Source: Isochrysis galbana | Lineage: Eukaryota > Haptophyta > Isochrysidales > Isochrysidaceae | Assembly (NCBI GenBank): GCA_018136815.1 | Contig: CM030945.1 | Span: forward strand, 37,811-101,810 | Length of the DNA stretch: 64,000 bases | Reading direction: 5' to 3' | In this document: positions 10,760 through 21,746 of the stretch, one piece after another | Layout: every line of letters begins with the position of its first letter | How positions within the stretch are numbered: the stretch's first letter is position 1 | Translations under genes and position numbers: made by a program | The notes under the pieces: generated by a model | The model's input: the letters and a program-made list of their open reading frames with translations, nothing else | The model's database searches: none | What the model was told of the DNA's origin: nothing

Positions 10760-11569
10760 CTACGGGAGGTCAGAGACATCGCGTTTTGGCGGCAGGGGGT
10801 CCTTCTGCTTCTTGAATGTGCCATTCTCCTCTACCCATCCCTTCTTTACAGGCGAAGCGTGCGCCTGCTGCGCGAGCTGCTCAAAGGATTTGGCCTTTCC
10901 CAGGGCCGAGTCCGGGTCGATGGGCTGTGTCGGTCCGTATGAACTGCGCCTGGACTTGGTAGGCGACTTGGGCGTGTGCGCCTCCGCCTCCCGTGGACTC
11001 CACGTGGTATTCCATAGGACAAGGGCCGGCTTGTCAGGGTTGGGCTTCAGCGGCTCGCTCTCTGTCTTATTGTCTCCGCCGGGGGTGGCCGGTGTGGTAT
11101 TGTTGCCGGTGTTAACGGTCGGGGCTGGAGCGGTCACCGGCTGCGGGTTCCACGCTGTGTTCCAGAGCATGAACCGGCTAGTTTTGGGCTTGGCCGACTT
11201 CTTTGGCTTTTGCTGCGCAAAGAGGCCAAACCACGAGTATGTGGATTTCGGCTCCTCTGGCGGTTTGTTTGCGGCAGCAATCTCCTCAAAGAGCTTTGCC
11301 TTCGCCCGTGCCGAGTCGGGCGCCGGAGTCTCGTCCTCGTTGATCCGTGGCGTACTCTTGAGAGAGGCAGCGGAGCCCGAGGTGGGGTTCCATCGCCCCT
11401 CGAGAGAGGTGCCTCTCTTGGGTGTGAGTGCTCTGGGCGAGGGCGTGCCTTGCTCGGAAGAGAGGGAGGTGAAGGTGGGCGGGATCGTGAGCTTGCCCAC
11501 TGGCACGCCTTCCCTTGTGACCGCACGAGGCTGCTGGGAGGAGGAGAAGCACTTGCACCATGACGCCAT
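10760..11569 (-). CDS. Hypothetical protein with repeated W-N-x-x-W motifs
   Basis: 269 aa from the ATG at 11569 (MASWCKCFSSSQQP). The open frame continues upstream into the C/T-rich tract, which I take as 5'UTR. Two kinds of short repeat recur. One is a Trp box: EGRWNPTSG, FMLWNTAWNPQP, LVLWNTTWSPRE. The other is a helix-like box: SARAKAKLFEEIAA and SALGKAKSFEQLAQQA. Linkers are Pro/Lys/Ser-rich and predicted disordered. Vicinal Cys near the N-terminus could be palmitoylated (inference). Conserved linear motifs in a disordered chain suggest a scaffold or cytoskeleton-associated adaptor, but I recognise no family and assign no function. Confidence 0.65.
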   Translation of the reverse strand: MASWCKCFSSSQQPRAVTREGVPVGKLTIPPTFTSLSSEQGTPSPRALTPKRGTSLEGRWNPTSGSAASLKSTPRINEDETPAPDSARAKAKLFEEIAAANKPPEEPKSTYSWFGLFAQQKPKKSAKPKTSRFMLWNTAWNPQPVTAPAPTVNTGNNTTPATPGGDNKTESEPLKPNPDKPALVLWNTTWSPREAEAHTPKSPTKSRRSSYGPTQPIDPDSALGKAKSFEQLAQQAHASPVKKGWVEENGTFKKQKDPLPPKRDVSDLP

Positions 11570-12052
11570 TAGGGCGGGAGGGGGGAGGAGAGAGGGCGGG
11601 GGTGGGGGCGGGGAGGGGGTCGAGGGAGTTGGAGGGGGTGTGAGAAAGGAGAGAAAGGAGGGGACGAGAAGAAGAGAGAAGAGCGAGAGGGAGGAGAGGG
11701 AAAAAGGCTTCTTCTCTTGGAGGGAGGGGCCCCAAATTTCCTTTGAGAGAGAGGGGAACGAGCGGTTGGAAAAAGAAAGGGTAGAACCATTGACATAGTT
11801 TTTGCTGGCTAAGATCTCATGAGAAATATGTGAGAGTCCCTCCGCTGCTGCCTCTCGGTAGTAGGGGAACACCAGCGAGAGAAAGGAAGAAAGGACCTGC
11901 TATGGGGAAGAGGGAGGGAAGCAAGGAGGAGAAGCGACGGGTGGAAGGAGAGAGGGAGAGGGAGAGAGGGAGAGGGGGGGAGGGGGGGAGGGGAGAGAGA
12001 GAGAGAGAGAGGGAGGAGGGAGCGAGAGAGAGTAGGGGGAGGGAGAGAGGGG

Positions 12053-12141
<89 letters not shown>

Positions 12142-12165
12142 AGAGGGGGAGAGAGAACGAGAGAG
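11570..12165. promoter_or_regulatory. Purine-rich tract between divergent genes
   Basis: About 550 bp, mostly G/A on the + strand, with a (GA)n core at 11990-12140. It separates the minus gene starting at 11569 from the plus frame at 12166. It is probably a shared promoter region and is prone to H-DNA and length variation. Confidence 0.5.
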
Positions 12166-12378
12166 ATGGGTGCGAGCAGAATCAAGTTTTTCGAAGAGAA
12201 TACGTATGTGTATGACCCGCCTCAAGGGCTCAAGGAATGGGTCGCGCGCGCGGCGGGGGAAGCAGAAGAGCTTCTCTCCCTCCTCTCTCTCCCCCTTTCT
12301 CTAAGAGGTTTTTTTTTCACCTGGCGGCCGCCTTCGGAACCTTTCCTTCGATGGATGCGGATCTACTTTAGAAGTTAA
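12166..12378 (+). CDS. Small hypothetical protein or first exon
   Basis: The ATG at 12166 directly follows the GA tract. 70 aa starting MGASRIKFFEENTYVYDPPQ, then an acidic helix (GLKEWVARAAGEAEELLSLL). The first ~42 residues look coding (no low complexity, amphipathic helix). The remainder reads through a C/T-rich run and may be intron or UTR, so this may be exon 1 of a longer gene. No family recognised. Confidence 0.4.
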   Translation: MGASRIKFFEENTYVYDPPQGLKEWVARAAGEAEELLSLLSLPLSLRGFFFTWRPPSEPFLRWMRIYFRS

Positions 12379-12933
12379 ACGTGAGTCTCTACGGGTGGGC
12401 CTCTCCTCGTCTCGTCGTCCCAATGCAAGCAGGGAGAGCGTTAGAACTTATAGCGTCATAGGAGGACAACACTTTCTTGAGCGTTAGTACCTCTACTCTC
12501 ACTAGACTTGCACTAACACGCCAGGCCACGACATACATGACCTCACCAAGTCCCAAGGCACAAACAAAACTATGTAAGCACCTGTGATTATACCTCCCCC
12601 CACCCAAGCCCCCGGCTCCCGTTCGAGCTCCCCACCAGGCTCATTGGGGTGAAAACACGCAGCGATGCCCGTGTTGCATTGCAGTTACGCACGCACCAGA
12701 GCTGCTGGCAGCTTGTTAACTAGCTACTACTATCTCGAACTCCTAGTCCTATAGAGTCCTAGTACAAGCACACACAAACATACACGAAGCCACAACTTGT
12801 CCACAACACATGCCCATTGCCGGCCAGCCACGAGGGGATGCAATTCACTCCACCCGTCCCCGGTGGCACGACAATAGCATGTGGATGAGACTATCCCGCT
12901 CACATTGCAGACCCAACGAGGAGAGCAGCACAC
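12379..12933. other. Intergenic, nothing recognised
   Basis: No coding frame of note. The stretch 12440-12590 weakly resembles 55830-55960 (both contain 'cca(g/a)gccacgacaYaYa'), suggesting a shared decayed repeat. Confidence 0.3.
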
Positions 12934-15900
12934 TCACAAATGGCTCGCACCGTACGCCATCGGTGGTACGCCGGGCGGTAATGGAGCATCGAAATACTGG
13001 AACCCAGCGCTTGCAACGGCCATCCGCTCGCGTGTCTCGTTCTCCCAGTCGCGGTCCACCTCCTCGCGCGGCAGCCCTAGCAGCTTTGTGCCGACCATGA
13101 GGTGAAATCGCCTCGCATACCTAAGGGCGGCGCTCATGGGAACGGAGCGGTCACTTTTACTTTGCCGGCCGTCCGTCGTAGTGTAGCGAGCGCTCTAGCT
13201 GGCTTCGGGCGCGGTAGGCAGCGGGCTTGCATGCATAGATGGGAGGAGAGGCGAGGGGGCAGGGGGCACGCACTCATGTGGATCGACAGCACTCATTCCG
13301 TTGCGGACATCCTCGCGACAACGCAAGCGGAAGAGAATCTTGAACAGCCGTTCGCACCTATCGACGGGCGCAATCACGGCGGCACTCGGGCAACGATGCC
13401 AAGTGCGCGTACAGGGCAGCCAACCCCTTGGGGCATGGCCGTGGAGTGCGTGCACCTTTTGGCAATGGTCCATCGCTGGAGCACGTCTATGATTCCCATT
13501 TGGTAAAGGCCCGGCCCTTCAAAAGTGGCCGCGGTGAATGTAGAGGGACCAGTTTGCTCCGCGAGGAGCGACAACGCGGGCCCTTCACTCGTGACAGTGT
13601 CGAAGGGCGACGGCGAGGCGCACGACGAGCGATGCATCTCACGTGGCGTCATCGCCGCGCCGCGCGCCATGGGCGATGGGGCAGAGGTCAACCTTCCAGC
13701 AGGAGTGGACGTGCTGGCATGCGGCGTCCCAGCCGAGCCCTCCGCCAAGCCCGAAGCTGAGGTGCTTGCTCCTGTGAATATCCTCCGCTCAACCACGTTG
13801 TGGATGCCTAGCAAGACCGAATAGTCCATGACGCGGCAGGAGCAGAGGAATCGGGCGTCGCGTCCTGCTTGGCGCAGAAGCTCGCGCTTGGTGGACGGTT
13901 GCAAGCGGAGGCGCCGCCCGGCAGGCCAATCAGCGTCCTTGCGCACGGACGCGTTGAGTTTCGCATGACGGTCCACCCAGGAACCCTTTAGATCATACCG
14001 CTCGTGCATTGGCGGGCACATATGGAAGAGGTTGTCCATCACGAAGAAGTGCTGCGACCCGAGGGAGGGGGGGGGAGGGGGTGCATCGCTGGCCGCTAGC
14101 AACTACGAGAAGGGTCGCGTTGGGATGTCTCGCTGGCTCTTTGGCAGCGCACCTTTGTCTGGCCATACATCGTTATGGAGTAGCAGCCCGAGATGCGGCA
14201 GATGAGCGACCTGCGATTGTCTCTAACGTGGCGGCAGTAGTGGGGCAGCAGCGAGAGCAACGCGTTGTGCTCGGCTTTGGTCATCGATTTAACCATGTAG
14301 CGGCCGTCCGCAGAGAGGAAGAAGAACCCGCCACCTCGCGCTTCGGAAAAGTGACGAGCGCGCGAGAGGACAGCAGCGAGCCCATCAGTGGTCGTGCCCG
14401 CACTCGAGCCGCTCGCGCTGGGGCCGCCCATGCCACAAGGCTGACCGCCACCCACGGCAAACGGGGCCGCGTCACTTGCGGCCGGTCGCTTGGCGCTGCA
14501 CACGGAGCCGACCTCAAGACTGCCGCCGTTGCAGCTGCACGCTTCGCCGACCCCGCCCGTAAAGGATGCGGCCGGATCGATGCCCGTCATGGAGTGGATA
14601 TAGTCCGACGCGCTTACACCGTACACGCGCGACCGCAGCCACTGGAACACGCGCGGCGCAAACTCTCGGAACACGACACGCTGGCGGCCTGTGCGCCGCC
14701 GAGCATGAGACTCGCCTTCTGCGCTAGCGCCGTGCGCCCCGGCGGCAGGCCCGTCGTCGCGCGGTGTCGACATGGCGCTCGTTGACGTGGGCTCGATCTC
14801 GACCACGTCAACGTGCGAAATTTGCCAATCGTGCAACGGCGCCCACTCGCGGAAAGGGTGAACGTCTTTGGGCGCGCCGCCAGCCATTCGCCCACTCAAG
14901 GCCTGGAGCCCGCTGCCGACGCCGTTCGGCCGGTGGTGGTGAGAGTGGTCGTGGTGAGCCTCCAAGTGCCCGTGGATGCGTGCACTCTGCTCCTCGGGCA
15001 AGCAGTCGGTGGTGTGCTGGTGGCATGCACCACCATGTACACTTGCATTCGCCTTGGCGGGGAGCAGCGGCGCGGCGCCCCCCGAGTAGGACTTGCCCGG
15101 TAAGAGGGTGGTGGCGAGGCCGAAAGCACGTTTGGCAGCAGCAGCAGCGGCCTTGCGCGCCGCCGAATATCTGGCCCCGTCGCTTCTAGGAAGGAGAAGC
15201 GGCGGAAGCGGGGTGGGGGTTCCGGCCGATATGTCGCCCCTAGCCGAGGGCTGCAGCTGTGGGAGGGGTGTGGAGTGTACCGACGAAGACAGTGGGAGAG
15301 ATGGGGAGCGACTCAGAGGGTACGGGAGCGGTGGCAGCATTGCCTGTGGTTGCGACAGTTCCTTGCTCAAGGCCGTAAGGGCTGCTGCGTGCTCCTCGCT
15401 GGCTGCACCACGAGGCGCAGCCACTGTGGTTGGAGTGGCTGCCATGTCGGAGGGTGATCCGCCGTACCCGTTCACGGCTCCCGGCTTATCGGAAGCAACA
15501 TCGGCAGCACGCGAGATAGCACGCGTGGCGCGAAGATCAGCGCCGCCAGTCATACTTGCGTGTGCGTTGTCTGGAGTGCAAAGGGCGGAAGTCGTTGCCC
15601 TCATAAGTGGAGGGCACGCCCCAGCGTGCCCGCTGGGTGCCGACCCCTCCGCAGGCGACACTCCCTTGACGACGCCAATGTCCGCCGGCTTTTCGCAACC
15701 GTCATCTCTGCGTCCTAAGACGTCGCCAGTCAACGTGCTTCGCGTTGGTGCGGTCTGGCGCGCACCTGCTCCGCCCAAGCCGCCCCCAGTGGCACGGCCC
15801 TCGCTGCCAACCCAGGTACCGGCAGTCCCGACGGTGCCCGTCCCTTGTGCCGCCCTCAGCGTAGTGTGCCGGATACCGCGCATTGTGTTTTGGATGACTT

Positions 15901-18120
15901 CATCCCGCAAAGTAGCGGAGATATCGCGATACTCGGACTCTTGAGGCGATCCCTCGCCGCCATAGGCATGCGTTGCGGAGTAGGTTGGCGCCTCCGGCTC
16001 GTCGCAGACAATTGGCTGGACGCCACCCACTAGGCCACCAAACACGAAGCTAGCATCATCCCATCGCCCGGAAGACCCGCCGAGACCGCCGTCGAGTCGC
16101 GAGTCCAGCCGTCCCCCCAGACTACCTCGGAAGAGTCCAAGCGGGCCGAGCGTCGCGCCGAGCGCACCTCGCAGTATGGAGCCTACGGAGCGATATGCCG
16201 ACTTGGCCATGTGCCACACCTCGGTGCGATTGGCCCAAAAGCCAGCAAGCGCGTTGACGCCGCCCCCGGCGCACAGCATGCATGAGAAGGCGGCTTGCAG
16301 AGCCGCCGAGGTGCTGCACGCGCCCTCGCCCGAACGGACGCGGCTCCCGCCGTCGAGGCCGCCCCATCCCTCACCGCCGAGGTCATCGTCGCCGCCCTCA
16401 CCGCTAAGCCCGAAGGACCTCCACAGCTCGAGAGACTCTAGGTTACACTGGTCAATCTTGCGGAAGGGGGACGCTGATAGCGCCCACTGTAGGGTGTATA
16501 GCGCGCCTGTTGCAGCCCAATAGACGAAGAAGGAGCGCACGATGGCGTCGCCCTAAGAGGCGCGTCGGTGTGCGAGGTGAGTGGCGGGCAATTTCTGCTA
16601 TAGCCGAGGCGCACACAAAACCAGCCATGCGAGAGCGGTCTGGGCGCGTTGCGTGGATCCATAGTCGAGGTCACCTGGCGTATCTGGCGGAATCTTACGT
16701 CGCCCATGATGGCCTGGAGTGAAGCCCCTTGATTCAGAAGCACGATGGAGCGCACGTAGAAGACGAGCGCGGCCAGCCACGCAAACACGATGGGCAAGGA
16801 GACCGTGATGAGAGCCTGCGCACAAAGGCACCGCCAGATCATGTGCTGTACGGACCTCCACAGGCCCCACAGGCACGCTGCACGTGCAGGTCACGCCCCA
16901 GTCCCGCTATGCGACTGCGATGCACACGCTACACAAGAGCCGCCGCTCCGCCTCGAGGCGAGGGCATAGCACCCTTCGAGGCTGCCGGCCACGAGTCGCA
17001 CCTGCCAATTGGTCACAAATCCCTCTCCTCTCCTTTCCGGGAACCAGCACGCAAGGAATGCCGCCCGATACCCGTGTCCTACAAGTGCCCCGTGCTCTGC
17101 ACGAAAAAGATATCCGACCGAGAGGACAATGACCGCGCCCCAACAGGCCCAGTGGTAGCTTGCGAGGCGAGAGGAAGGGCGCGTGAATGGGTCGGCGATC
17201 GACCGGTGGAAGTTGTGCGCGAGGGCGAGGTAGAAGGCGACCGATCCTACCAAACCCGCCTGAGGTCGTGAGCGGACAGAGAAGGCCGGCGTGGGTGCAA
17301 TAAACCAGCCTGCCGTGTAATGGCAAGGCTAATGAGGACGTGCGCGAGCCCGCGCGCGGCCACCGTTCATGCACGGGGTGTGTGACCACCAAGCCTGAGG
17401 CCACCGCTCTTGCCGCGCATGCACCCGCAGAAGCCCTCTGGCGGCAACAGCGCGTGCACTCGCCTGTAGCATTGTCGCGAGCAGCCCGAATGCGCACGTG
17501 CACCCGGGGTGAGAGTCGGCGGCATCGCACAGGCAAGGTGCCGATGAGGTGTGCACCCACGCTGGTGTGAAGTGCTGGGCCGTCTTGCCTTGCGCCCCCA
17601 TCGCCTTGTTGTCGCCCCCATGCAGCAACGTGGCTACAGAGCCGAGCACCGCAAGCGCGGTGCGCGTGCCGGTGAAGGCGTCCATGTCGAGCCCCGAAAA
17701 GAGGCGTAGTCCCGAGACGACGCAGAGCGAGACCGACTTGAGCATGTCGCACACGTACATCCAGAAGGCAAGCGACTGGGGGTAATTCGCCAATTTGCGG
17801 TAGCGCAGCGCAAACAGCAGCAAGTAGCCACCTCCGAGCACGATGGAGCCGAGCGAGAGTGCAAACTGCGCAATGGCCTGTCGAATCTCCCACCGCCCGA
17901 TGGCTGCGAGCGCCGTGCGGGCCCGAGGGCCCTCCCCTACCAGCGCAATGCAGCCACACTCAAAGATGTCTGCCGCTCCACTTCCGTTTGCGCCTAAAGA
18001 AGAGAAGGAGTGGCAGGCGCCGAGGGCGGAGGTGCCGAAGTCAACGCACGCGCCGTAGGGACCGGAGGAGTTGCCACCGTCGAGCAGCCGGCACGGGATG
18101 AGCCGCGAGCTGTCGGCCAT
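12934..18120 (-). CDS. GPCR-phosphatidylinositol phosphate kinase fusion, 7 exons
   Basis: A seven-TM receptor fused to a PIP kinase, the type known from Dictyostelium RpkA and oomycete GPCR-PIPKs. Proposed exons: 18120-17464, 17259-17002, 16845-16675, 16552-14153, 14051-13456, 13357-13274, 13120-12934. All phases agree, giving 1450 codons. Exon 1 carries TM1-TM3 start (QFALSLGSIVLGGGYLLLFAL; YPQSLAFWMYVCDMLKSVSL). Exons 2-4 carry the other TMs (WGAVIVLSVGYLF; LPIVFAWLAALVFYVRSIVL; FFVYWAATGALYTLQWAL). A ~550-aa disordered linker contains a His-rich patch. The kinase has the G-loop GGGFFFLSADGRYMVKS with ATP-binding Lys, the MDNLF and YDLKGSWVDR motifs, MDYSVLLGIH, GIIDVLQRW with its metal-binding Asp, and the C-terminal AVDPHEYARRF. 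It likely phosphorylates a PIP to PIP2 at a membrane in response to an unknown ligand. Exon 1 may end at 17460 (GTG donor) or 17464 (GC donor). Confidence 0.88.
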
Positions 18121-18179
18121 ACCCAGCCAGTCGCCAGAGCCAACTCCTCGGCCTTTCCCCTCCCGCTCTCCCCTTTTCC

Positions 18180-18480
18180 GCTCCCCCACTCTCCCCCCCA
18201 ATCCCCCCCCAACTCTCTCTCTCTCTCTCTCTCTCTCCCCCCCCCCCTTTACATATATCCTTCTCTCTGTCCCCCCCCTCCCCCCCCCCCCCCCCCCCCC
18301 TCCATCCCTTCTCTCCGTGCGCTGTCTCTCATTTCCCCCTCTAACCTTTTCTTCTTTCTCTCATCCCGTCCATCCTCCTCTCTTCTCTCTCTCACATAAT
18401 TCCCCTCTTTTCAAATCTCTCTCTTGCCTCTCTTACTTGAGTCTTTTCTCTCTCTCTTTTTGACCGTCCGCCTCTCTCCT
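18180..18480 (+). repeat. C/T-rich tract with poly-C run upstream of GPCR-PIPK
   Basis: (CT)n at 18212-18240, a ~30-nt poly-C interrupted once (18270-18301), then CT-rich DNA to 18480. It is directly upstream of the GPCR-PIPK start and is probably promoter/5'UTR. Confidence 0.7.
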
Positions 18481-19280
18481 CCCGCGTCCTGCCCTGTCGC
18501 GGCACAGCTCGCCGCCCCCCAAATAAAATACTAGGCTCTACTACTACTACTACTACTAAGGGGTAAGGGGTAAGGGGGCCACGAGCGTTCTGGGTCGGGG
18601 CGGCCCTCGAGCGAGCATTCTGGGCCAGAGACTAATAGAAAAAACATCTGAAGATTCAGCCTACTACCTACTACCGCTAGCTTTAAAGGACCACGCAATC
18701 ACGGTACCGGCTCACGCCATCGCCTATACCCCAGACCACTCACACCTTTTACACTTTTACACTACCCCCTTCATTCCTTTGTCTTTGGTATCGGGTATCG
18801 GGGGGGGGGGGGGGGCGTGCACTACGACTACGACGGGCCAAGCGCAAGGGGCGGGCTGGGACAGACCTGTTGTTGCGGGGTGTTCCTGTGGCAGACAAAC
18901 GTAAACGTAAAACTCCTGCTTCTGCGACTATCTACTATCTATCGTGTCCCCGGGGCCCCGGGGGGTCTCGGCCCCCGCCGCCCTTCGGCTCTTCTACGCC
19001 TGCTGCCGCACTTTCGCGCTTTCGCGGTGTCTGCCTGCCGCGCGGGGTGTCCTTCCGCTAATATATCGCAAATGGGCGGTGATCTTACCTATTCGCGGGC
19101 CAGATCGTGTCGTTTTTTTGTCGTTCTTTTCCCGTCGTTCTCTTCGTTCTCCTACAGGCGTGTGCTGCCTGCGCGCGCCATGGCCCATGGCCCCATTCTG
19201 TGGGCCCCCGAGCCCCGAGCCCCCGAGCGAGGGGTCCCCCAGAGGGCCAGCTGGGGCAGCTCAGGGGGCAGTGGAGGCTT
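18481..19280. other. Gene-free, repeat-derived
   Basis: The word 'aaaaaacatctgaagatt' (18640) recurs at 40383 (+) and, reversed, at 52770, 59690 and 60243. It has a small palindrome (AATCT-TC-AGATT) and is followed by a C/T-rich leader, so it may be another retroelement 5' end. No gene seen. Confidence 0.4.
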
Positions 19281-20516
19281 GGTGTCGCATTCGCGATCGA
19301 CCTCGTCCGCGGCCTCGACTTTACTCGTTATTCGTTCTCTACTCGATAGGCGTCCTACGCGTCACTCGTCACTCGTAACTCGTCACTCGTCACTCGCTCC
19401 TTGCCTGGGGTTGCGCCTCCTTGTAGCCTGTGCATCTTGATTCCCAGGCCTGGTCCTTGTGCTTTGCGATCGCCTATGTCCCTCCTTGCCGCGTTTCCCC
19501 CCGCGCTCGCCCTCGTTCTCGTCGCAGGTGTTCGCCGTCGTGGGTTTTTCCCAAGCGGTTAGCCTACTCCCTCGCCCTTGTTTTCATCAGTGCACGGAAA
19601 GTGTTGTAGATTCCCTCCTTACTTCTACTAACCCTCCCCTTGTAACTGTCGATTGCATCGGCTCTCCCGTCGTATCGTCGCTCCTCTCCCGTCGCATCAT
19701 CGCTCTCCTCTCGGGCTTCTCTTCCTTGTTTCTTGTTTTTCCATTTCCCGTGTTTCCCCGTTTGAGTGGAGAAAGATACGTGAATGTGAGGCGAAGTGGG
19801 GTTAGTGTTGAGTGAGCGTGACATCTCGTGCCTGGTAGGTGTTCGTCGTTCCCGTCGTTCGTTCTCGTTCGTTCGTTCTCGCTTTCGTCCCGTTCTCGCT
19901 CTCGCTCCTCGTCAACAACACTCACTCTACAACCCATCTCTCAACAACACTCGCGCACTCACCCTCGCCCCGCTCTCGTCCTCGCTATGTCCGCTCCATC
20001 GCCTCGCTCTTCCTCGGCCTCTCCCAAGCCTGTCTCCTTGCCTCCTCTGGAGGCGGGTGAGCCCGTCATGAGCCCGTCCCCTACCTCCGCCGTGCCTCTC
20101 GCCGCTTCCCTTCCGTCCCTTCCATTCCCATCTGAGGTAATGGTAACCTCGGATCCGTCACTTGGGCAATGCCCCCGGCCTCTCCTGTCTCTCCCTCGCT
20201 CGCCTCACTGGCCTTGGGTGCCCTCCTAGCGGCCCTGGTGGTCGCTGTGGCTCAGTGGTGGTGGGGGGGTCAGTACGAGCGAGGGCCAGTGCAGGCGAGT
20301 GCGTGCGGCGCTCGGCGCGCGCTCGGCGAAGGTCTGGACCAGAGTAATGTCAGCTCAGCCCCTGCCACCTGCCAGCAGGCGCAGGCGCAGGGGCAAGGGC
20401 TGAGAGCTTGGTTTTGCAGGCCCACCCAGGGGGTGTCTGCGTGTCTGCGATGGAGAGAGGGGGGCGCGAGGCCCCCATTGGCCTCCTACTTTTAAAAGTA
20501 GTTGTGCAGCAGTAAA
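19281..20516 (+). mobile_element. Retroelement leader plus ORF1-like start, followed by hairpin-element fragment
   Basis: Starts GGTGTCGCATTCGCGATCG (terminus shared with 43176, 60152 and 54525), then a ~700-nt TCG/CTC-rich leader, then the ATG at 19987. The frame to 20229 begins MSAPSPRSSSASPKPVSLPP, related to the starts at 5557, 45142 and 53810. From ~20160 the sequence is the 5' part of a minus-sense hairpin element whose hairpin (sense AACTACTT-TTAA-AAGTAGG) ends at ~20506. Composite and non-functional. Confidence 0.55.
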
Positions 20517-20976
20517 CACTTAACAATTCCATGTTCAGGCAAACCAGCCTCTCCGGCCTCGAGAAAGGCTCCACAGTGAACACGTAGAACTTGCATCACA
20601 CATACCTACACTCGTATACAGCACACATGTAAATGCAAACCCCAAACAACATAAACAGGGGTGCAACACCAGCACCAGCCTGTAATCGCGTCTCCAATCG
20701 ATGCGAGACTTCACTCTCGTCCGGGCTTGGAGTCACACAGAGAATGAAGTGCAGTCACGACTTCACACTCAGAAAGGTGCCTCGCCCTCAGCTCCGTCAG
20801 TATTGACAAGAGAATGGACGAGATGCTTAGCAGAAAATCGGGCCAACGACGAGAAAGCCGCATCAGATACGGGAGCTGCCATTTAGGCGTGGAGCCGCGA
20901 GCAATGCCCGCAAGCGGCAACACCTACTACACCGCCCCTGCAGCAGCTCCCCGCGTGGCCCATGCGATGTCTTCAA
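20517..20976. other. Intergenic, nothing recognised
   Basis: Moderate GC, no convincing reading frame. Frames of 60-90 codons on both strands lack domain signals. Downstream flank of the rhodanese gene. Confidence 0.3.
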
Positions 20977-21525
20977 TCAAACCCAAGCCCCTGACAGCCC
21001 GTCCTCGCCGTCTTCGTCTACGGCCAGCTCCATGCCCTCCGCCTCGAGGCCTCGTAGACCATCTTCACACCACGCGCACTGCTTGAGGCCGGCACCTCGC
21101 AGCTGAGCGGCTGCCGAAGCCGCCAAGCGCCCATCAGCACAGGCAACTATCACTGGTGGTAAGTCGTCCTTCATGCCCGTGGCCGCCCCCATTTCTGTGG
21201 CCAACTCGCAGAGGGCAACCTCTGCAAAGGTATCTATCGGCAGGTAGAAGCCGTGTTCCCACGAGTGTGACGGCACGTTCACACTCACTACCGGCTCGGG
21301 CGCGTGGCCGTCGAGCCGGTACTCTGCCGGTTGCCTCACGTCGAGCAGCACAGCGCCCTTGCACAGCAGGGCGTACGCCTCACCCGCAGTCACCATCTCG
21401 GGCATCGTGCGCGGACCAACCAACGCGACGGTCCCGCACCGCAAGGGCACGATTGCCCTCAGAGGACAGGCCCGGCCAGGCAGTATTGCGACGGCCGCCG
21501 TCAGCAGCGTCCACAGCGCGGCCAT
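20977..21525 (-). CDS. Rhodanese-domain protein, probably organelle-targeted
   Basis: 182 aa. A hydrophobic N-terminus (MAALWTLLTAAVAILPGRACP) then a basic stretch suggests a signal/transit presequence. The rhodanese fold follows: GAVLLDVRQPAEYRLDGHAPEPVVSVN (the DVR..EY..GH signature) and the active-site loop IVACADGRLAASAAAQLRGAG, whose Cys would carry the persulfide. The loop is C-A-D-G-R-L rather than C-x-x-G-x-R, so activity is likely but not typical. Single-domain plastid rhodaneses act in sulfur transfer or as protein scaffolds. The C-terminus is acidic. Divergently transcribed from the RluA gene with 221 bp between start codons. Confidence 0.85.
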   Translation of the reverse strand: MAALWTLLTAAVAILPGRACPLRAIVPLRCGTVALVGPRTMPEMVTAGEAYALLCKGAVLLDVRQPAEYRLDGHAPEPVVSVNVPSHSWEHGFYLPIDTFAEVALCELATEMGAATGMKDDLPPVIVACADGRLAASAAAQLRGAGLKQCAWCEDGLRGLEAEGMELAVDEDGEDGLSGAWV

Positions 21526-21746
21526 TTCGGCGAGCGCGGGACGGACTGCACTCGGCTATTCACACCGATGATGATTCTGCCACCAGCACCATGAATCAAA
21601 TGATCATGTAGAGTACCATTACTCCTATACCATTGATTCCAGGACTGAGCGAGCTCTACTCTACCATCAAGTAGACTACTTTACTTTATGTCAAAGAGTG
21701 AAAGAGTCAAGGGCTTGGGTTTGATTGAACCCCTTCCCATCGCCGC
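21526..21746. promoter_or_regulatory. Bidirectional promoter region, rhodanese / RluA genes
   Basis: Only 221 bp separate the two divergent start codons, so both promoters must lie here. The DNA is less GC-rich than the genes and lacks the long purine/pyrimidine tract seen at other starts. Confidence 0.6.

Noticed and set aside
11817..12225. Ser/Leu/Pro-rich frames on the minus strand
   Set aside because: Translation of the GA/CT tract; no coding signal.
14009..14785. 258-aa plus-strand frame
   Set aside because: Antisense shadow of the GPCR-PIPK kinase exon, which has clear motifs and splice phases.
16907..17959. 350-aa Arg/Cys-rich minus frame as a separate gene
   Set aside because: Out-of-frame reading across GPCR-PIPK exons 1-2 and their intron.
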